A stretch of 37,083 nt of DNA from WHSP01 sp040905505. GTDB taxonomy: Bacteria > Gemmatimonadota > Gemmatimonadetes > Longimicrobiales > Longimicrobiaceae. Position numbers and translations under genes: made by a program. This document shows, piece after piece, positions 8,323 to 16,403 of this stretch (position 1 is its first letter; the number at the start of each line of letters is the position of its first letter). The notes beneath the pieces were generated by a model, which was not told the origin of the DNA, searched no databases, and saw only the letters and a list, made by a program, of their open reading frames with translations. The DNA lies in the NCBI GenBank assembly GCA_040905505.1, contig JBBDRL010000059.1:1-37083 (forward strand). The letters are read 5' to 3'.

Positions 8323-9588
8323 ATGGTCAGGGACAGGGTGGTGGTCGAAGACGGCCGGGACCGGGAGCTGGAGGCACTTCGCGCTGGGCATCGGCTCCTG
8401 GAGGAGCGATACCGGCTGCTCCACGATCGGATCTCTCAGGGAGTGCTGGTGCATGATCGCGAAGGCCGCGTGACCTCCTGGAACGCGGCGGCGGCGCGCA
8501 TTTTCGGGCTTCAGGACGCGGAGATATCCTTGCTCGGAGCGGGCCGGGGCGCCGACGTCAGCGCCACCGGCCTCGAGGTGATCCAGGAAGATGGTTCGGA
8601 GCTTCCCATGGAGGAGTTCCCTCCCACGAAGGCACTGCGTACGGGGCGCGGCGAAGCGGGGGTGTTTCTCGGTTTCCGGCCGCGGCCCGCTGAGCCGTAC
8701 CGGTGGATCCAGATGCAAGCAGTCCCGCGCCGGGACGATGAAGGGCGAGTCGTCGAGGTCGTTACGCTGGTCGACGATCTGACGGAGCTGCGTCTCGCAC
8801 ACCGCGCGGTCCGGGAAAGCGAAGAGCGGCTGATCGCCCAAGAGGACTTGTTGCACAGGGAGCTCGCGAACGCGCAGAAGATGGAGGCGGTTGGCATGCT
8901 GGCGCGGCGCTTCGCCCACGACTTCAACAACCTGATGATGACGGTGGCGGGGTACACGCAGATCCTGCTTTCCGAGGCCTCGTCGGCCGGCTCGATGCGG
9001 GACGACCTCCTGGAGATCGATCGCGCAGCGCAGCGTGCCACGGCGATCGCCCGTCGGCTTCTGGTGTTCAGGCCCCCGCCGCAGCGAGGAGCCGAGCTGG
9101 TGGACCTCAGCCGCGCACTCGTGAAGATTCGCCCCGTGCTGCAGCGCACAATTGGAGATTCGATCGACCTGCGCGTCGATGCGGAGCCGGGGACGCTCGT
9201 ACGCGTGAATATGACGCAGTTGACCGCCGCGTTACTCAACCTCGCGCTCAACAGCCGTGAGGCGATGCCGTCGGGCGGGACGCTCGCGATCCGCTGTCGG
9301 GCCCATGCCCCGCTCGAAACCGGAAGCGGGGGTGCCGACGAGGAGCGGCCCTCGGATGATCATGTCGTGCTCGAAGTCATGGACACGGGCATGGGTATGC
9401 CCCCCGAGGTCCAGTCGCGAATCTTCGAGCCGTTCTTCACGACGAAGCTGCAGAGTGACGGCTCCGGGCTCGGATTGCCTGCCGTCGACGGCGTAGTCCG
9501 TCGGACGGGCGGATGGATCGACGTCGAGAGTGAGCTGGGCCGCGGAACCACGGTCCGCATCTATCTCCCGCTCGCCTGCCCCTCCTAG
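8323..9588 (+). CDS. PAS-domain sensor histidine kinase (NtrB-like DFNN type)
   Basis: A cytoplasmic histidine kinase of 421 aa from the ATG at 8323; upstream in-frame TTG or GTG codons could add up to 29 residues. A GGGGAG lies about 12 nt before the ATG, a loose fit. There are no membrane segments. A coiled lead (residues 12-35) precedes a PAS domain (about 36-155, with GVLVHDREGRVTSWNAAAARIFG). The phosphoacceptor is H199 in RFAHDFNNLMM, the N-box is LNLALNSREAMP with N310, G1 is DTGMGMP, the F-box is FEPFFTTK and G2 is GSGLGLPAV. The final segment VESELGRGTTVRIYLP is standard. No response-regulator gene lies beside it, so it is an orphan kinase. It is divergent from argJ across a 289-bp gap in which I see no convincing promoter. 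Confidence 0.93.
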   Translation: MVRDRVVVEDGRDRELEALRAGHRLLEERYRLLHDRISQGVLVHDREGRVTSWNAAAARIFGLQDAEISLLGAGRGADVSATGLEVIQEDGSELPMEEFPPTKALRTGRGEAGVFLGFRPRPAEPYRWIQMQAVPRRDDEGRVVEVVTLVDDLTELRLAHRAVRESEERLIAQEDLLHRELANAQKMEAVGMLARRFAHDFNNLMMTVAGYTQILLSEASSAGSMRDDLLEIDRAAQRATAIARRLLVFRPPPQRGAELVDLSRALVKIRPVLQRTIGDSIDLRVDAEPGTLVRVNMTQLTAALLNLALNSREAMPSGGTLAIRCRAHAPLETGSGGADEERPSDDHVVLEVMDTGMGMPPEVQSRIFEPFFTTKLQSDGSGLGLPAVDGVVRRTGGWIDVESELGRGTTVRIYLPLACPS

Positions 9589-9684
9589 TCGCCGGCGGAC
9601 TCACGGGAAGTCCCGCACATGGACGCCTCCCCGTTCTCCCTTTCGATCGGCCGTACCGACGAAACAGCCAGCCGGGAAACACCC

Positions 9685-9713
9685 TTGCCCCCACTCGACC
9701 CGCGGCATACCTT
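9685..9713 (+). promoter_or_regulatory. Candidate promoter placing the MarR start next to the transcription start
   Basis: TTGCCC (9685-9690) and TACCTT (9708-9713) are spaced by 17 nt. Transcription would start about 9719-9721, only a few bases before the ATG at 9723, giving an almost leaderless message. This is a sequence match only. Confidence 0.35.
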
Positions 9714-9722
9714 AGAAGTGAG

Positions 9723-10256
9723 ATGATTACCGATCACGGCGACCTGGTTGCGCGAGTGCCGGAGGTGGGTGACCGGGAGCCGGCGTTGCGGCTCTGGGTG
9801 GTTTTATCGCGTGCCTACGAGTCGATCGCCGACCGACTGCGCTCGGACGTTGCGCGACATGATCTGACGCTGACGGAGTTCGGGATCCTGGAGGTGCTCT
9901 ATCACAAGGGCCCGCTGCTGCTGGGGGAGGTGCAGCGACGGATTCTCGTGTCGAGTGGCGGGGTGACGTATTTGGTGGACAGGCTCGAGCGGAAGGGGTT
10001 TGTGGAGCGGAGGGCGTGTCCGGAAGATCGGCGGGCGCGATACGCGGCGTTGACGGACGCGGGCGAGGCTCTGATCGCGGAGATCTTCCCGCAGCACGCG
10101 GAGTGCATCAGGGAGTTGATGGGGGAGTTGACGGCGGATGAGCAGGTAGCGGCACACGGAATGTTGAAGCGGCTCGGACTCTCCGCGGTGGAATTGGAGC
10201 GGAGGTGTGGAAGCGGGTCGGATACGAGAACATCACAAGGGGAGGTACGAGGATGA
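9723..10256 (+). CDS. MarR-family transcriptional regulator
   Basis: A 177-aa winged-helix regulator. A helical N-terminus (residues 15-50) is followed by the DNA-binding core LTEFGILEVLYHKGPLLLGE, the recognition-helix region ILVSSGGVTYLVDRLERKGF and the wing ACPEDRRARYAALTDAG with the family DRR..Y..LT pattern. MarR proteins bind palindromes as dimers and are often released by phenolics or oxidants. The stop codon overlaps the start of the DoxX gene as ATGA, so the two are translationally coupled and the regulator probably controls its own operon. The C-terminal tail after about residue 150 is variable and Arg/Gly-rich. Confidence 0.92.
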   Translation: MITDHGDLVARVPEVGDREPALRLWVVLSRAYESIADRLRSDVARHDLTLTEFGILEVLYHKGPLLLGEVQRRILVSSGGVTYLVDRLERKGFVERRACPEDRRARYAALTDAGEALIAEIFPQHAECIRELMGELTADEQVAAHGMLKRLGLSAVELERRCGSGSDTRTSQGEVRG

Positions 10257-10678
10257 ACGATTGGAATCGATTCAGCCCGGCAGTTCTCGGTATTCTGCGG
10301 ATCGCAGCGGGATTGCTGTTCATGCAGCATGGAGTACAGAAGCTTTTCGGATGGCTGGGCGGCCAGCAGGTGGAGCTCGTCAGCCTGATGGGTCTGGCCG
10401 GCGTGCTGGAGACGTTCGGCGGTCTGCTGATCGTGGTGGGGCTCGCGACGCGCCCGGTAGCTGCCGTTCTGGCGCTGGAGATGCTGGCGGCCTATCTGAT
10501 GGCGCACGTCCCGCAGGGGATCTGGCCGATTCAGAATGGAGGCGAGCCGGCGCTTCTGTACATGTTCATCTTCCTGTATCTGGCGGCGGCCGGGCCGGGT
10601 CGCTTCAGCGTCGACGGTGCCCGCAACCGCGAAGCCGCGGCGGGAGCGGAGCCCAGGAGCGCGCACCAGGCGGCTTGA
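10253..10678 (+). CDS. DoxX-family membrane protein
   Basis: A 141-aa integral membrane protein. The ATG at 10253 is chosen because it overlaps the MarR stop (ATGA) and has GGGGAGG 8 nt upstream; a longer frame starting at 10205 would bury this ribosome site. Four hydrophobic segments can be seen, the first with the DoxX signature LGILRIAAGLLFMQHGVQKL and a following loop FGWLGGQQVELVSLMGLAGV, then ETFGGLLIVVGLATRPVAAV. The DoxX/SURF4 family includes subunits of quinol oxidases and oxidative-stress membrane complexes, though most members have no assigned role. A coupled MarR regulator is a common arrangement and suggests response to redox or aromatic stress. Confidence 0.92.
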   Translation: MNDWNRFSPAVLGILRIAAGLLFMQHGVQKLFGWLGGQQVELVSLMGLAGVLETFGGLLIVVGLATRPVAAVLALEMLAAYLMAHVPQGIWPIQNGGEPALLYMFIFLYLAAAGPGRFSVDGARNREAAAGAEPRSAHQAA

Positions 10679-10765
10679 TGGGTCGGGCGCGGCGGGGCGA
10701 CCCTTGGCAAGCCGCGGCGCGTCCGGCAGATTGACGTTCCGCCTCTAACCAGGAGAACGTCTGCA

Positions 10766-11278
10766 ATGAACGGTAAGCCCATCTTTGGATTCTCAGCCGC
10801 CGGCCGTGCACTCGAGCGTCGCTGGCCCACTGCGGGATTTCTGCTCCTTCTGGGCCTGGCTGCGTGCGGCGATGCGGCCCCGGAGGGCGGGGGGGACGGC
10901 GAAGGGGCGTTCGCCTCCGAGCTCGGCGTCGATCTCGAGCTCATGGAGCAGACTCCCTCCGGTCTCTACATTCGCGATCTTGAGCCGGGCTCGGGCGAGA
11001 CGGCGACGGCCGGCAGCGCGGCCACGGTTCACTACACCGGCTGGCTTCCCGACGGGGAGCAGTTCGACAGCAGCCGGGGCGCCACCCCGTTCGAGTTCAC
11101 GGTCGGTGCCGGACAGGTGATCCCGGGATGGGACGAAGGCGTCGCGGGTATGCAGGTCGGTGGCCGGCGGCAGCTCGTCATTCCGCCGTCACTGGCGTAC
11201 GGCGAGGCCGGCGCCGGCGGGGTGATACCGCCGAACGCAACGCTGGTCTTCGACGTGGAGCTACTGGAAGTACAGTGA
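10766..11278 (+). CDS. FKBP-type peptidyl-prolyl isomerase lipoprotein
   Basis: A 170-aa periplasm-facing prolyl isomerase. The N-terminus carries a hydrophobic stretch and a lipobox LAACG with C34 as the lipidation site, then a Gly/Glu-rich linker. The FKBP fold covers residues 65-170, with TVHYTGWLPDGEQFDSS, the active-site stretch FTVGAGQVIPGWDEGVAGM, and RRQLVIPPSLAYGEAG. These contain the aromatic pocket residues of active FKBPs (Y90, F111, W122, Y145). The single FKBP domain without an IF insertion makes it a small folding catalyst for exported proteins. It is 87 bp downstream of the DoxX gene, which may place it in that operon, and it is followed by a good intrinsic terminator. Confidence 0.95.
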   Translation: MNGKPIFGFSAAGRALERRWPTAGFLLLLGLAACGDAAPEGGGDGEGAFASELGVDLELMEQTPSGLYIRDLEPGSGETATAGSAATVHYTGWLPDGEQFDSSRGATPFEFTVGAGQVIPGWDEGVAGMQVGGRRQLVIPPSLAYGEAGAGGVIPPNATLVFDVELLEVQ

Positions 11279-11281
11279 CGC

Positions 11282-11326
11282 TCTAGCAGCTCGTCCATGC
11301 AACGGCCGGGCTGCTAGACGTTTTCT
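11282..11326 (+). terminator. Intrinsic terminator after the FKBP gene
   Basis: The perfect 9-bp inverted repeat TCTAGCAGC (11282-11290) and GCTGCTAGA (11310-11318) has a 19-nt loop and is followed by CGTTTTCTT. It starts 4 bp after the FKBP stop. The right arm contains the TAG stop of the convergent 74-aa gene. Confidence 0.65.
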
Positions 11327-11538
11327 TCGGGCTGCTCCCAACCTCCGGTGCGCCGCAGCGTGAGGGCGATCGGTGCGTCTCGTCCGGCGGCCATGACCAC
11401 CGTCTGCCCGGCACGCGTTACGAAGAAGTAGCGATGCAGTCCCGCCTCATCGGCCGATCCCACCTCCCGCAGCGCCGCCTCCACTTCAGCGGTAGCATCT
11501 CCCAGCTTCGTCATGATGTAGCTCGAGGCATCGGCCAT
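11314..11538 (-). CDS. Small conserved-looking protein of unknown function, 74 aa
   Basis: The ATG at 11538 lies 2 nt after the TGA stop of the double SnoaL gene; a GTG at 11544 overlapping that stop as GTGA is an alternative start adding two residues. The protein is soluble and mixed alpha/beta: a helix (SYIMTKLGDATAEVEAALRE), then a strand-like part LHRYFFVTRAGQTVVMAAG and APIALTLRRTGG. I do not recognise the family. The immediate spacing to the SnoaL gene suggests co-translation and a shared role. Its stop codon sits in the stem of the FKBP terminator. Confidence 0.6.
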   Translation of the reverse strand: MADASSYIMTKLGDATAEVEAALREVGSADEAGLHRYFFVTRAGQTVVMAAGRDAPIALTLRRTGGWEQPEENV

Positions 11539-11540
11539 GC

Positions 11541-12461
11541 TCACGTCGCGAGGCGAACGACTGCCGGCACGGCGTCCATCTGCTGAAGCAGACCGATGAC
11601 GTCCCCCTGCCACCACTCCTCCACGATGCGGCTGTCCTCGATTCTGTAGGTACTCGTGCCCCCACCGATCACGCGCTTGAAAGTGGGCGCCACGCCCTGG
11701 AACTCGCCCATGTGTGTGCCACTCATCACATAGCGGACGACGACCTTGTCGCGCTCTGCCACCGTGTCGACGACCTGCATCTCCAGATCCGGGAACGCCG
11801 AGAAGAAGGCGGCCAGCACATGCCGATATCCGGTCAGCCCGCGCGTCTCCCCGAGGGGCCCGCCGTGCCACTCGTAGTTCGGGGCACAGGTATCCGCCGC
11901 GGCGCTCGGGTTCTGCCGATTGTAAACGTCCTGTAGGAATCGGTGCACGATCGCCTTGTGCCGCTCGGGGGCGTTGAGGTCCACGGCCTGTGCATAGAGC
12001 TCGAGAGGCGCCCGGCGGTCGGTGGGATGAATGGGGCTGCCGGTGATCAAGCCGAGCTGTCGCAGGAATGTGCTGCTGTCGAAGTAGCTTCGGATGTGCG
12101 TGACACGCCCGTCCCGGACTTCGTGAACGTCGCAGAAGCGGAGATGGACTTCCATCCCCGTCTGCGGGATGTGGCCCCTGGGGGTGACGAGGGGTCCGGT
12201 ATGCGTGCCCTCCATTTCGTACTCCGCGACGACCCGGTCACCCGTGCTGCCGATCTTCAGTAGTTGGAAGCGCACATCGGGGAGCGCGGTCGCCCAGCCG
12301 CGAGCGAACTCCAGAAAGCCCGTTCGGCCCCTGTAAACATCGCCGGTTGCAATGTTCAGTACGAGAACGTCGTCGGCGACTCTTGCGGACGCTCGCTCGA
12401 ACTCGCGGGCATCCAGCGCTTCGTACATCGCGCGAGCATTGGCGGTCCCGTCGAAGCTCAT
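11541..12461 (-). CDS. Tandem SnoaL-like (NTF2-fold) protein, ester cyclase type
   Basis: A 306-aa protein made of two NTF2/SnoaL-like halves. The first is about residues 5-145 (MYEALDAREFERASARVADD to VTHIRSYFDSSTFLRQLG). The second is about 165-300 (HKAIVHRFLQDVYNRQNPSA, GYRHVLAAFFSAFPDLEMQV, GTHMGEFQGVAPTFKRV, SRIVEEWWQGDVIGLLQQMD). The second half matches the SnoaL/ester cyclase pattern most closely, including FPDLE and the GTH motif. SnoaL proteins include polyketide ring cyclases, but most bacterial relatives have unknown substrates and no polyketide genes are here. The duplication within one chain is less common than the single-domain form. It is followed at 2 nt by a 74-aa gene and is divergent from a histidine kinase. 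Confidence 0.85.
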   Translation of the reverse strand: MSFDGTANARAMYEALDAREFERASARVADDVLVLNIATGDVYRGRTGFLEFARGWATALPDVRFQLLKIGSTGDRVVAEYEMEGTHTGPLVTPRGHIPQTGMEVHLRFCDVHEVRDGRVTHIRSYFDSSTFLRQLGLITGSPIHPTDRRAPLELYAQAVDLNAPERHKAIVHRFLQDVYNRQNPSAAADTCAPNYEWHGGPLGETRGLTGYRHVLAAFFSAFPDLEMQVVDTVAERDKVVVRYVMSGTHMGEFQGVAPTFKRVIGGGTSTYRIEDSRIVEEWWQGDVIGLLQQMDAVPAVVRLAT

Positions 12462-12740
12462 GCGACCTCCTGAATCGATTCACGTGGATGACTGTAGCTG
12501 CGGCTGGAGCCCAGCCGCGACAGGCGTCGATGCTCCCTCACGCGCCCTCGATCATTGCAGGAGTGATGCCCGTACTCCGGCGGAGCACCGGTGGCCGAAC
12601 GAGGAGCGAGGGCGTGGAGCTTGCAGCTTCATCGGTTGTTTTATCCTGGACGAATCCACGTGGTGCCGCTGGTTGCGAGGGACAGTCGACGGCCGGTCTC
12701 CTCTCGGCCGCGCCATAGGCGACCGCCCGTGCCGTATTAT

Positions 12741-14390
12741 ATGGACACGATCGACCCACTTACCGCGCTCGACAGCGACGACAGCTTCAACGCGACGCTT
12801 CTCAGGGCCCTCCTGCAGCAGATGCCTTCGGGGGCCCTGGTCGCGGAGGTCCCGAGCGGTCGTATTCTCCTGACGAATCAGCAGTTGGAGCAGGTCTGGC
12901 GTCAGCCGCTCCCGCCCGCTGGCGTGCACGGCGTATCCACCGTCCGCGGCTTTCATCAGGACGGCCGGCCATACGATCTGGAGGAGTGGCCGCTCAGCAG
13001 GGTGCTACGTACGGGTGAGGCCGTCGAAGGCGAGGAGATCGAGATCGTCAGGGGGGACGGCACGCATGCGATCGTACGGGTGAGTGCGCTGCCGCTGCGC
13101 GAGAAGGGCCGCGTCGTGGCGGTGCTCGTGACCTACCTGGACGTCAGCGTCCAGCGGCGGCGCTATGCCTCCCAAAAGTTTCTCGCAGGCGCAGGGGCCG
13201 TGCTCTCGGGTCGGCTCGATCCCGTCACGACGCTGGGAAACATCGCTCGGTTCGCCGTTCCGACCCTGGCCGACTGGTGCGCGATCGACCTGCTGGACGA
13301 CGCCGGCGGAATCGAACGCGTTGCGGTCGAGCACGTCGACCAGCGGAAGGCACGGGCCGCCGCGGCCCTCGCGCGCCGGCATCCACCGCGAGCCGACGTG
13401 GACGTGGGCGTGGCACGGGTGATTCGATCCGGGCGGCCCGAGCTGATCGCGGAGGTGACTCCGGAAACCCTTCAGGCGCTGTCGGTCAGCCCCCCTCACC
13501 GCCGCCTGCTCGAAGAGCTGGGAATCCGATCGGTGATGATCGTGCCGCTGATCGGGCGTGGCGATCCGTTGGGCGCGATCACCCTGGTCGCGGCCGAATC
13601 GGGGCGGCTCTATACGCCGGAGGACCTGGAGATCGCGGAGGAGCTCGCGGCCCGCGCGGCACTCGCGATCGAGAATTCACGCCTTTACGACAAGTCGGAG
13701 GCGGCGAGCGCCGCGAAGTCGGACTTCCTGGCTGTCATGTCCCACGAGCTCCGGACGCCGCTGACTGCTATTATCGGCTACGCCGAGTTGCTCCAGATGG
13801 GGGTACCCGAAGCCGTCACACCAGGTCAGCGCGACCAGGCGGAACGGATCGAGGTATCGGCCCGGCACCTGCTCCAGCTCATCGAGGAGATCCTCACTTT
13901 GGTGACGCTCGATACGGGAGAGCTCAGGCTGAGGGACGAAGCGGTCAGCGTTCGCGACCTCCTGGACCGTGCCGTGTCGATCATCGAGCCCATGGCGAAG
14001 GCGAAGGGGCTGCCCTTGGACGTCCGGTATCCCACTACGGACACCACGGTTCGCTCCGATCCCGACAAGCTGCTCCAGATTGTCCTCAACCTGCTCTCCA
14101 ATGCCGTGAAGTTCACCGAGAGCGGTGAGATCAGGTTGGCGGCGAGCCAGGATGGAAGCTGGCTGACCGTCGAAGTTGCGGATACCGGAATCGGGATGGA
14201 CCCTGAGCACATCGAGCGGATCTACGAGCCCTTCTGGCAGGTAGAGCGGCCAATCACCCGAAGGGCGGGAGGAACGGGGCTCGGCCTGACGATCAGTCGG
14301 CGCCTGGCCGACCTGCTCGGTGCCGAAATCGAGGTCGAGAGCGAGGTCGGCCGGGGAAGCACGTTCCGCCTGCGAATGCCGGCGCGGTAG
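12741..14390 (+). CDS. PAS-GAF sensor histidine kinase
   Basis: A soluble 549-aa histidine kinase. The frame is open to 12591 but the domain content begins just after the ATG at 12741; no clear Shine-Dalgarno precedes it. A PAS domain spans about residues 22-137 (LLTNQQLEQVW ... VTYLDVSVQRR). A GAF domain covers about 158-312 (TLADWCAIDLLDD ... PLGAITLVAAESGRLYTPED). The HisKA domain has SDFLAVMSHELRTPLTAIIG with H335. The ATPase has the N-box LNLLSNAVKFTE with N454, G1 DTGIGMDP, the F-box YEPFWQVE and G2 GTGLGLTISRRL. Without membrane segments it should sense a cytosolic cue or bind to a partner. No response regulator is adjacent. The 279-bp gap between it and the divergent SnoaL gene shows no gene or promoter I can defend. 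Confidence 0.94.
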   Translation: MDTIDPLTALDSDDSFNATLLRALLQQMPSGALVAEVPSGRILLTNQQLEQVWRQPLPPAGVHGVSTVRGFHQDGRPYDLEEWPLSRVLRTGEAVEGEEIEIVRGDGTHAIVRVSALPLREKGRVVAVLVTYLDVSVQRRRYASQKFLAGAGAVLSGRLDPVTTLGNIARFAVPTLADWCAIDLLDDAGGIERVAVEHVDQRKARAAAALARRHPPRADVDVGVARVIRSGRPELIAEVTPETLQALSVSPPHRRLLEELGIRSVMIVPLIGRGDPLGAITLVAAESGRLYTPEDLEIAEELAARAALAIENSRLYDKSEAASAAKSDFLAVMSHELRTPLTAIIGYAELLQMGVPEAVTPGQRDQAERIEVSARHLLQLIEEILTLVTLDTGELRLRDEAVSVRDLLDRAVSIIEPMAKAKGLPLDVRYPTTDTTVRSDPDKLLQIVLNLLSNAVKFTESGEIRLAASQDGSWLTVEVADTGIGMDPEHIERIYEPFWQVERPITRRAGGTGLGLTISRRLADLLGAEIEVESEVGRGSTFRLRMPAR

Positions 14391-14509
14391 GCCCACGCTG
14401 GCGTACGCCGACGCCGCGCGGGCACCGGTCTCGTGTCCGGAGCCGTGACCGCTTGGAAGTGGCTACTCCGCGGCCGAACATCCGGGGCGCGGCCCGGGCA
14501 TGGGATCAC

Positions 14510-15202
14510 TCAAGCGAAGATGGCTTCCCAGACCGCTTCCGTATCGGAGAGATCGTCGAAGACGACATCGGGGTCACAGCCGGCGAGTACTTCCGCCGTG
14601 AAGGTCCCGGTGGCGACAGCCACGGCCCTTACGCCGAGGTGCTCGCCGCAGGCGACGTCGTAGGGCGTGTCGCCAATGATCACGATCGATTTCCCCTCGA
14701 AACGATGGCCGATCAGGGCCTCCGCACGGTCGATGGCCACGGCGGGCAATTCCCGCCGGTCGTGGTGGTCCGATCCGAACGCTCCCACCGGGAAGCGGTC
14801 GAAGTCGATTCCGGCGGAGCCGAGCTTCAGGCGCGCACCTTCGACCACGTTCCCGGTGAGGAGCCCGAGGACCGCATCGTCGGGCGCCGCCTCGATGCGA
14901 TCCAGCAACGCGTGAACGCCGGGATGGACCGTGGCGGCGGCGGTTCTGAACTCTTCCGCCAGGAGGCTGGTGTAACGCGGCCATACGCGATCCAGGCCGG
15001 CCGCGATCTCCGCGTGCTCGAGTCCTGCCAGGTCGAGCAACTCCCGCGCGATCTGCGGATCGGTACGGCCTGCGAACGAGTAGCCCTCGGTCGGCCCCGA
15101 AGTCCCGAAGACCTCCTCCAGAGCCTGCCGGAAAGCGCGGCCAGCAGCACCATTCGAGCTCAGAATGGTACCGTCGATGTCAAATAGAACCAGCCGGGTC
15201 AT
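14510..15202 (-). CDS. HAD-superfamily phosphatase (phosphoglycolate phosphatase-like)
   Basis: A 230-aa hydrolase starting at the ATG at 15202, with GGAG 5 nt upstream. HAD motif I is LVLFDIDGT with D8 and D10, motif II is LLTGN with T116, and motif III/IV is EGKSIVIIGDTPYDV with K171, D178 and D182. A helical cap lies between residues about 15 and 90. The layout is that of the Gph/beta-phosphoglucomutase branch, which dephosphorylates small sugar phosphates or phosphoglycolate. The particular substrate cannot be read from sequence. It is 73 bp downstream of the racemase-like gene on the same strand and could be the last gene of that operon. Confidence 0.92.
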   Translation of the reverse strand: MTRLVLFDIDGTILSSNGAAGRAFRQALEEVFGTSGPTEGYSFAGRTDPQIARELLDLAGLEHAEIAAGLDRVWPRYTSLLAEEFRTAAATVHPGVHALLDRIEAAPDDAVLGLLTGNVVEGARLKLGSAGIDFDRFPVGAFGSDHHDRRELPAVAIDRAEALIGHRFEGKSIVIIGDTPYDVACGEHLGVRAVAVATGTFTAEVLAGCDPDVVFDDLSDTEAVWEAIFA

Positions 15203-15275
15203 GCATTCTCCATGGGAGGTGTAAAACGAGGACCGTGCGGCGCCCTCCGGCAGCGACAGGTGCTCCGGCGCGCGT

Positions 15276-16400
15276 CTATCCGCCGAGCAGCTCGGTCCGG
15301 ATCGTGAGCTCTTCGATCCGCGCCCGATCCACGGCAACGCCGAGGCCCGGCTCACCCCAGGGGACGGCCACCATGCCCTCGCCATCCATCGTCCACTCCG
15401 GCGTGACGACGTCGCGTTCCCAGTAGCGGGCGCTCGGCGACAGATCACCGGGAGTGGTGAAGTTGGGCAGCGAGGCAAGGGCTACGTTATGCGCTCTTCC
15501 GATGCCGGTCTCCAGCATTCCCCCGCACCAGACGGCGACGCCCGCATCCTCGCAGAAGTCGTGAATACGGAGTGAGGCCGTGAAGCCGCCGACTCTTCCC
15601 GGCTTGATGTTGATGATCCGGCCGCTCCCGAGGGCGACCATGTCCTGTGCGCGCTCGAGTCCGGTGATCGACTCGTCCAGGCATATCGGCGTGGCCAGAC
15701 GGCGCTGGAGGGCGGCATGGCGCACCAGGTCGTCCTGGCCGAGCGGCTGTTCGATCATCATCAGGTCGAACGTGTCGAGACCCGCGAGGTGATCCGCATC
15801 GTCGAGCGTGTAGGCCGAATTCGCGTCCGCCATCAGGTGCGCCTCGGCGCCCAGCGCATCCCGGACGGCCGCGATGAAGGCGTGATCAGCGCCCGGCCGG
15901 ATCTTCACCTTGATCTTCCGGTAGCCTGACTCCCCGGCCTGCCGGGCCCGGTCGACGAGGGCCGCCGGATCGCTCTGGATTCCGATCGAGATGCCGGTCG
16001 CGACGCTTCGGCGCGTCCCCCCGAGCAGTTTCGCGAGCGGGATCTCCTCGCGTTCGGCGGTCAGTGCCCAGCACGCCATCTCGATCATGGCCTTCGCCAT
16101 CAGGTGCCCCTGGATTCCCGACGCGAGCGAGTCGTGTACGTCCTGCGGCCCCACGAGTGTGCGGCCCAGGAGCCGTGGCGCGATCCACTGGCGCACGGCC
16201 AGCCAGACGGTGTCGATCGTCTCCGGGCTGTAGTTGGGTAGCGCGTCCGTCACGGCCTCTCCCCACCCGACCGCGCCGTCCGAACTCGTCACCTCCGCCA
16301 GGCAGATGCGTCGCTGCGATACGGTACCGGAAGAGATCTCGAACGGCTCGCGCAGTGGGAGCCGGATCTCGCGGAGTCGAATTCGGTCGATGGTGAGCAC
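15276..16400 (-). CDS. Enolase-superfamily N-acylamino-acid racemase / o-succinylbenzoate synthase
   Basis: A 374-aa enolase-superfamily enzyme. The GTG start at 16400 has GGAGG 7 nt upstream. The catalytic KxK motif is KVKIRPG with K166, metal ligands are D192 (MADANS), E217 (MIEQP) and D242 (CLDES), and the second base is K266 (NIKPGRVGG). These positions align, with a constant offset of 3, with those I recall for the Amycolatopsis N-acylamino-acid racemase (K163, D189, E214, D239, K263). The family can act as OSBS in menaquinone synthesis, as N-succinylamino-acid racemase, or both. No men genes lie nearby. The upstream gene, 3 nt away, is a GNAT acyltransferase of the type paired with racemases, so the racemase role is preferred. 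The capping-domain loop GTVSQRRICLAEV is typical. Confidence 0.88.
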   Translation of the reverse strand: MLTIDRIRLREIRLPLREPFEISSGTVSQRRICLAEVTSSDGAVGWGEAVTDALPNYSPETIDTVWLAVRQWIAPRLLGRTLVGPQDVHDSLASGIQGHLMAKAMIEMACWALTAEREEIPLAKLLGGTRRSVATGISIGIQSDPAALVDRARQAGESGYRKIKVKIRPGADHAFIAAVRDALGAEAHLMADANSAYTLDDADHLAGLDTFDLMMIEQPLGQDDLVRHAALQRRLATPICLDESITGLERAQDMVALGSGRIINIKPGRVGGFTASLRIHDFCEDAGVAVWCGGMLETGIGRAHNVALASLPNFTTPGDLSPSARYWERDVVTPEWTMDGEGMVAVPWGEPGLGVAVDRARIEELTIRTELLGG

Positions 16401-16403
16401 GCC

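Noticed and set aside
10680..10703. Terminator after DoxX (GGGTCG/CGACCC)
   Set aside because: A 6-bp stem with 12-nt loop and only two T residues; the FKBP gene 87 bp on may be co-transcribed.
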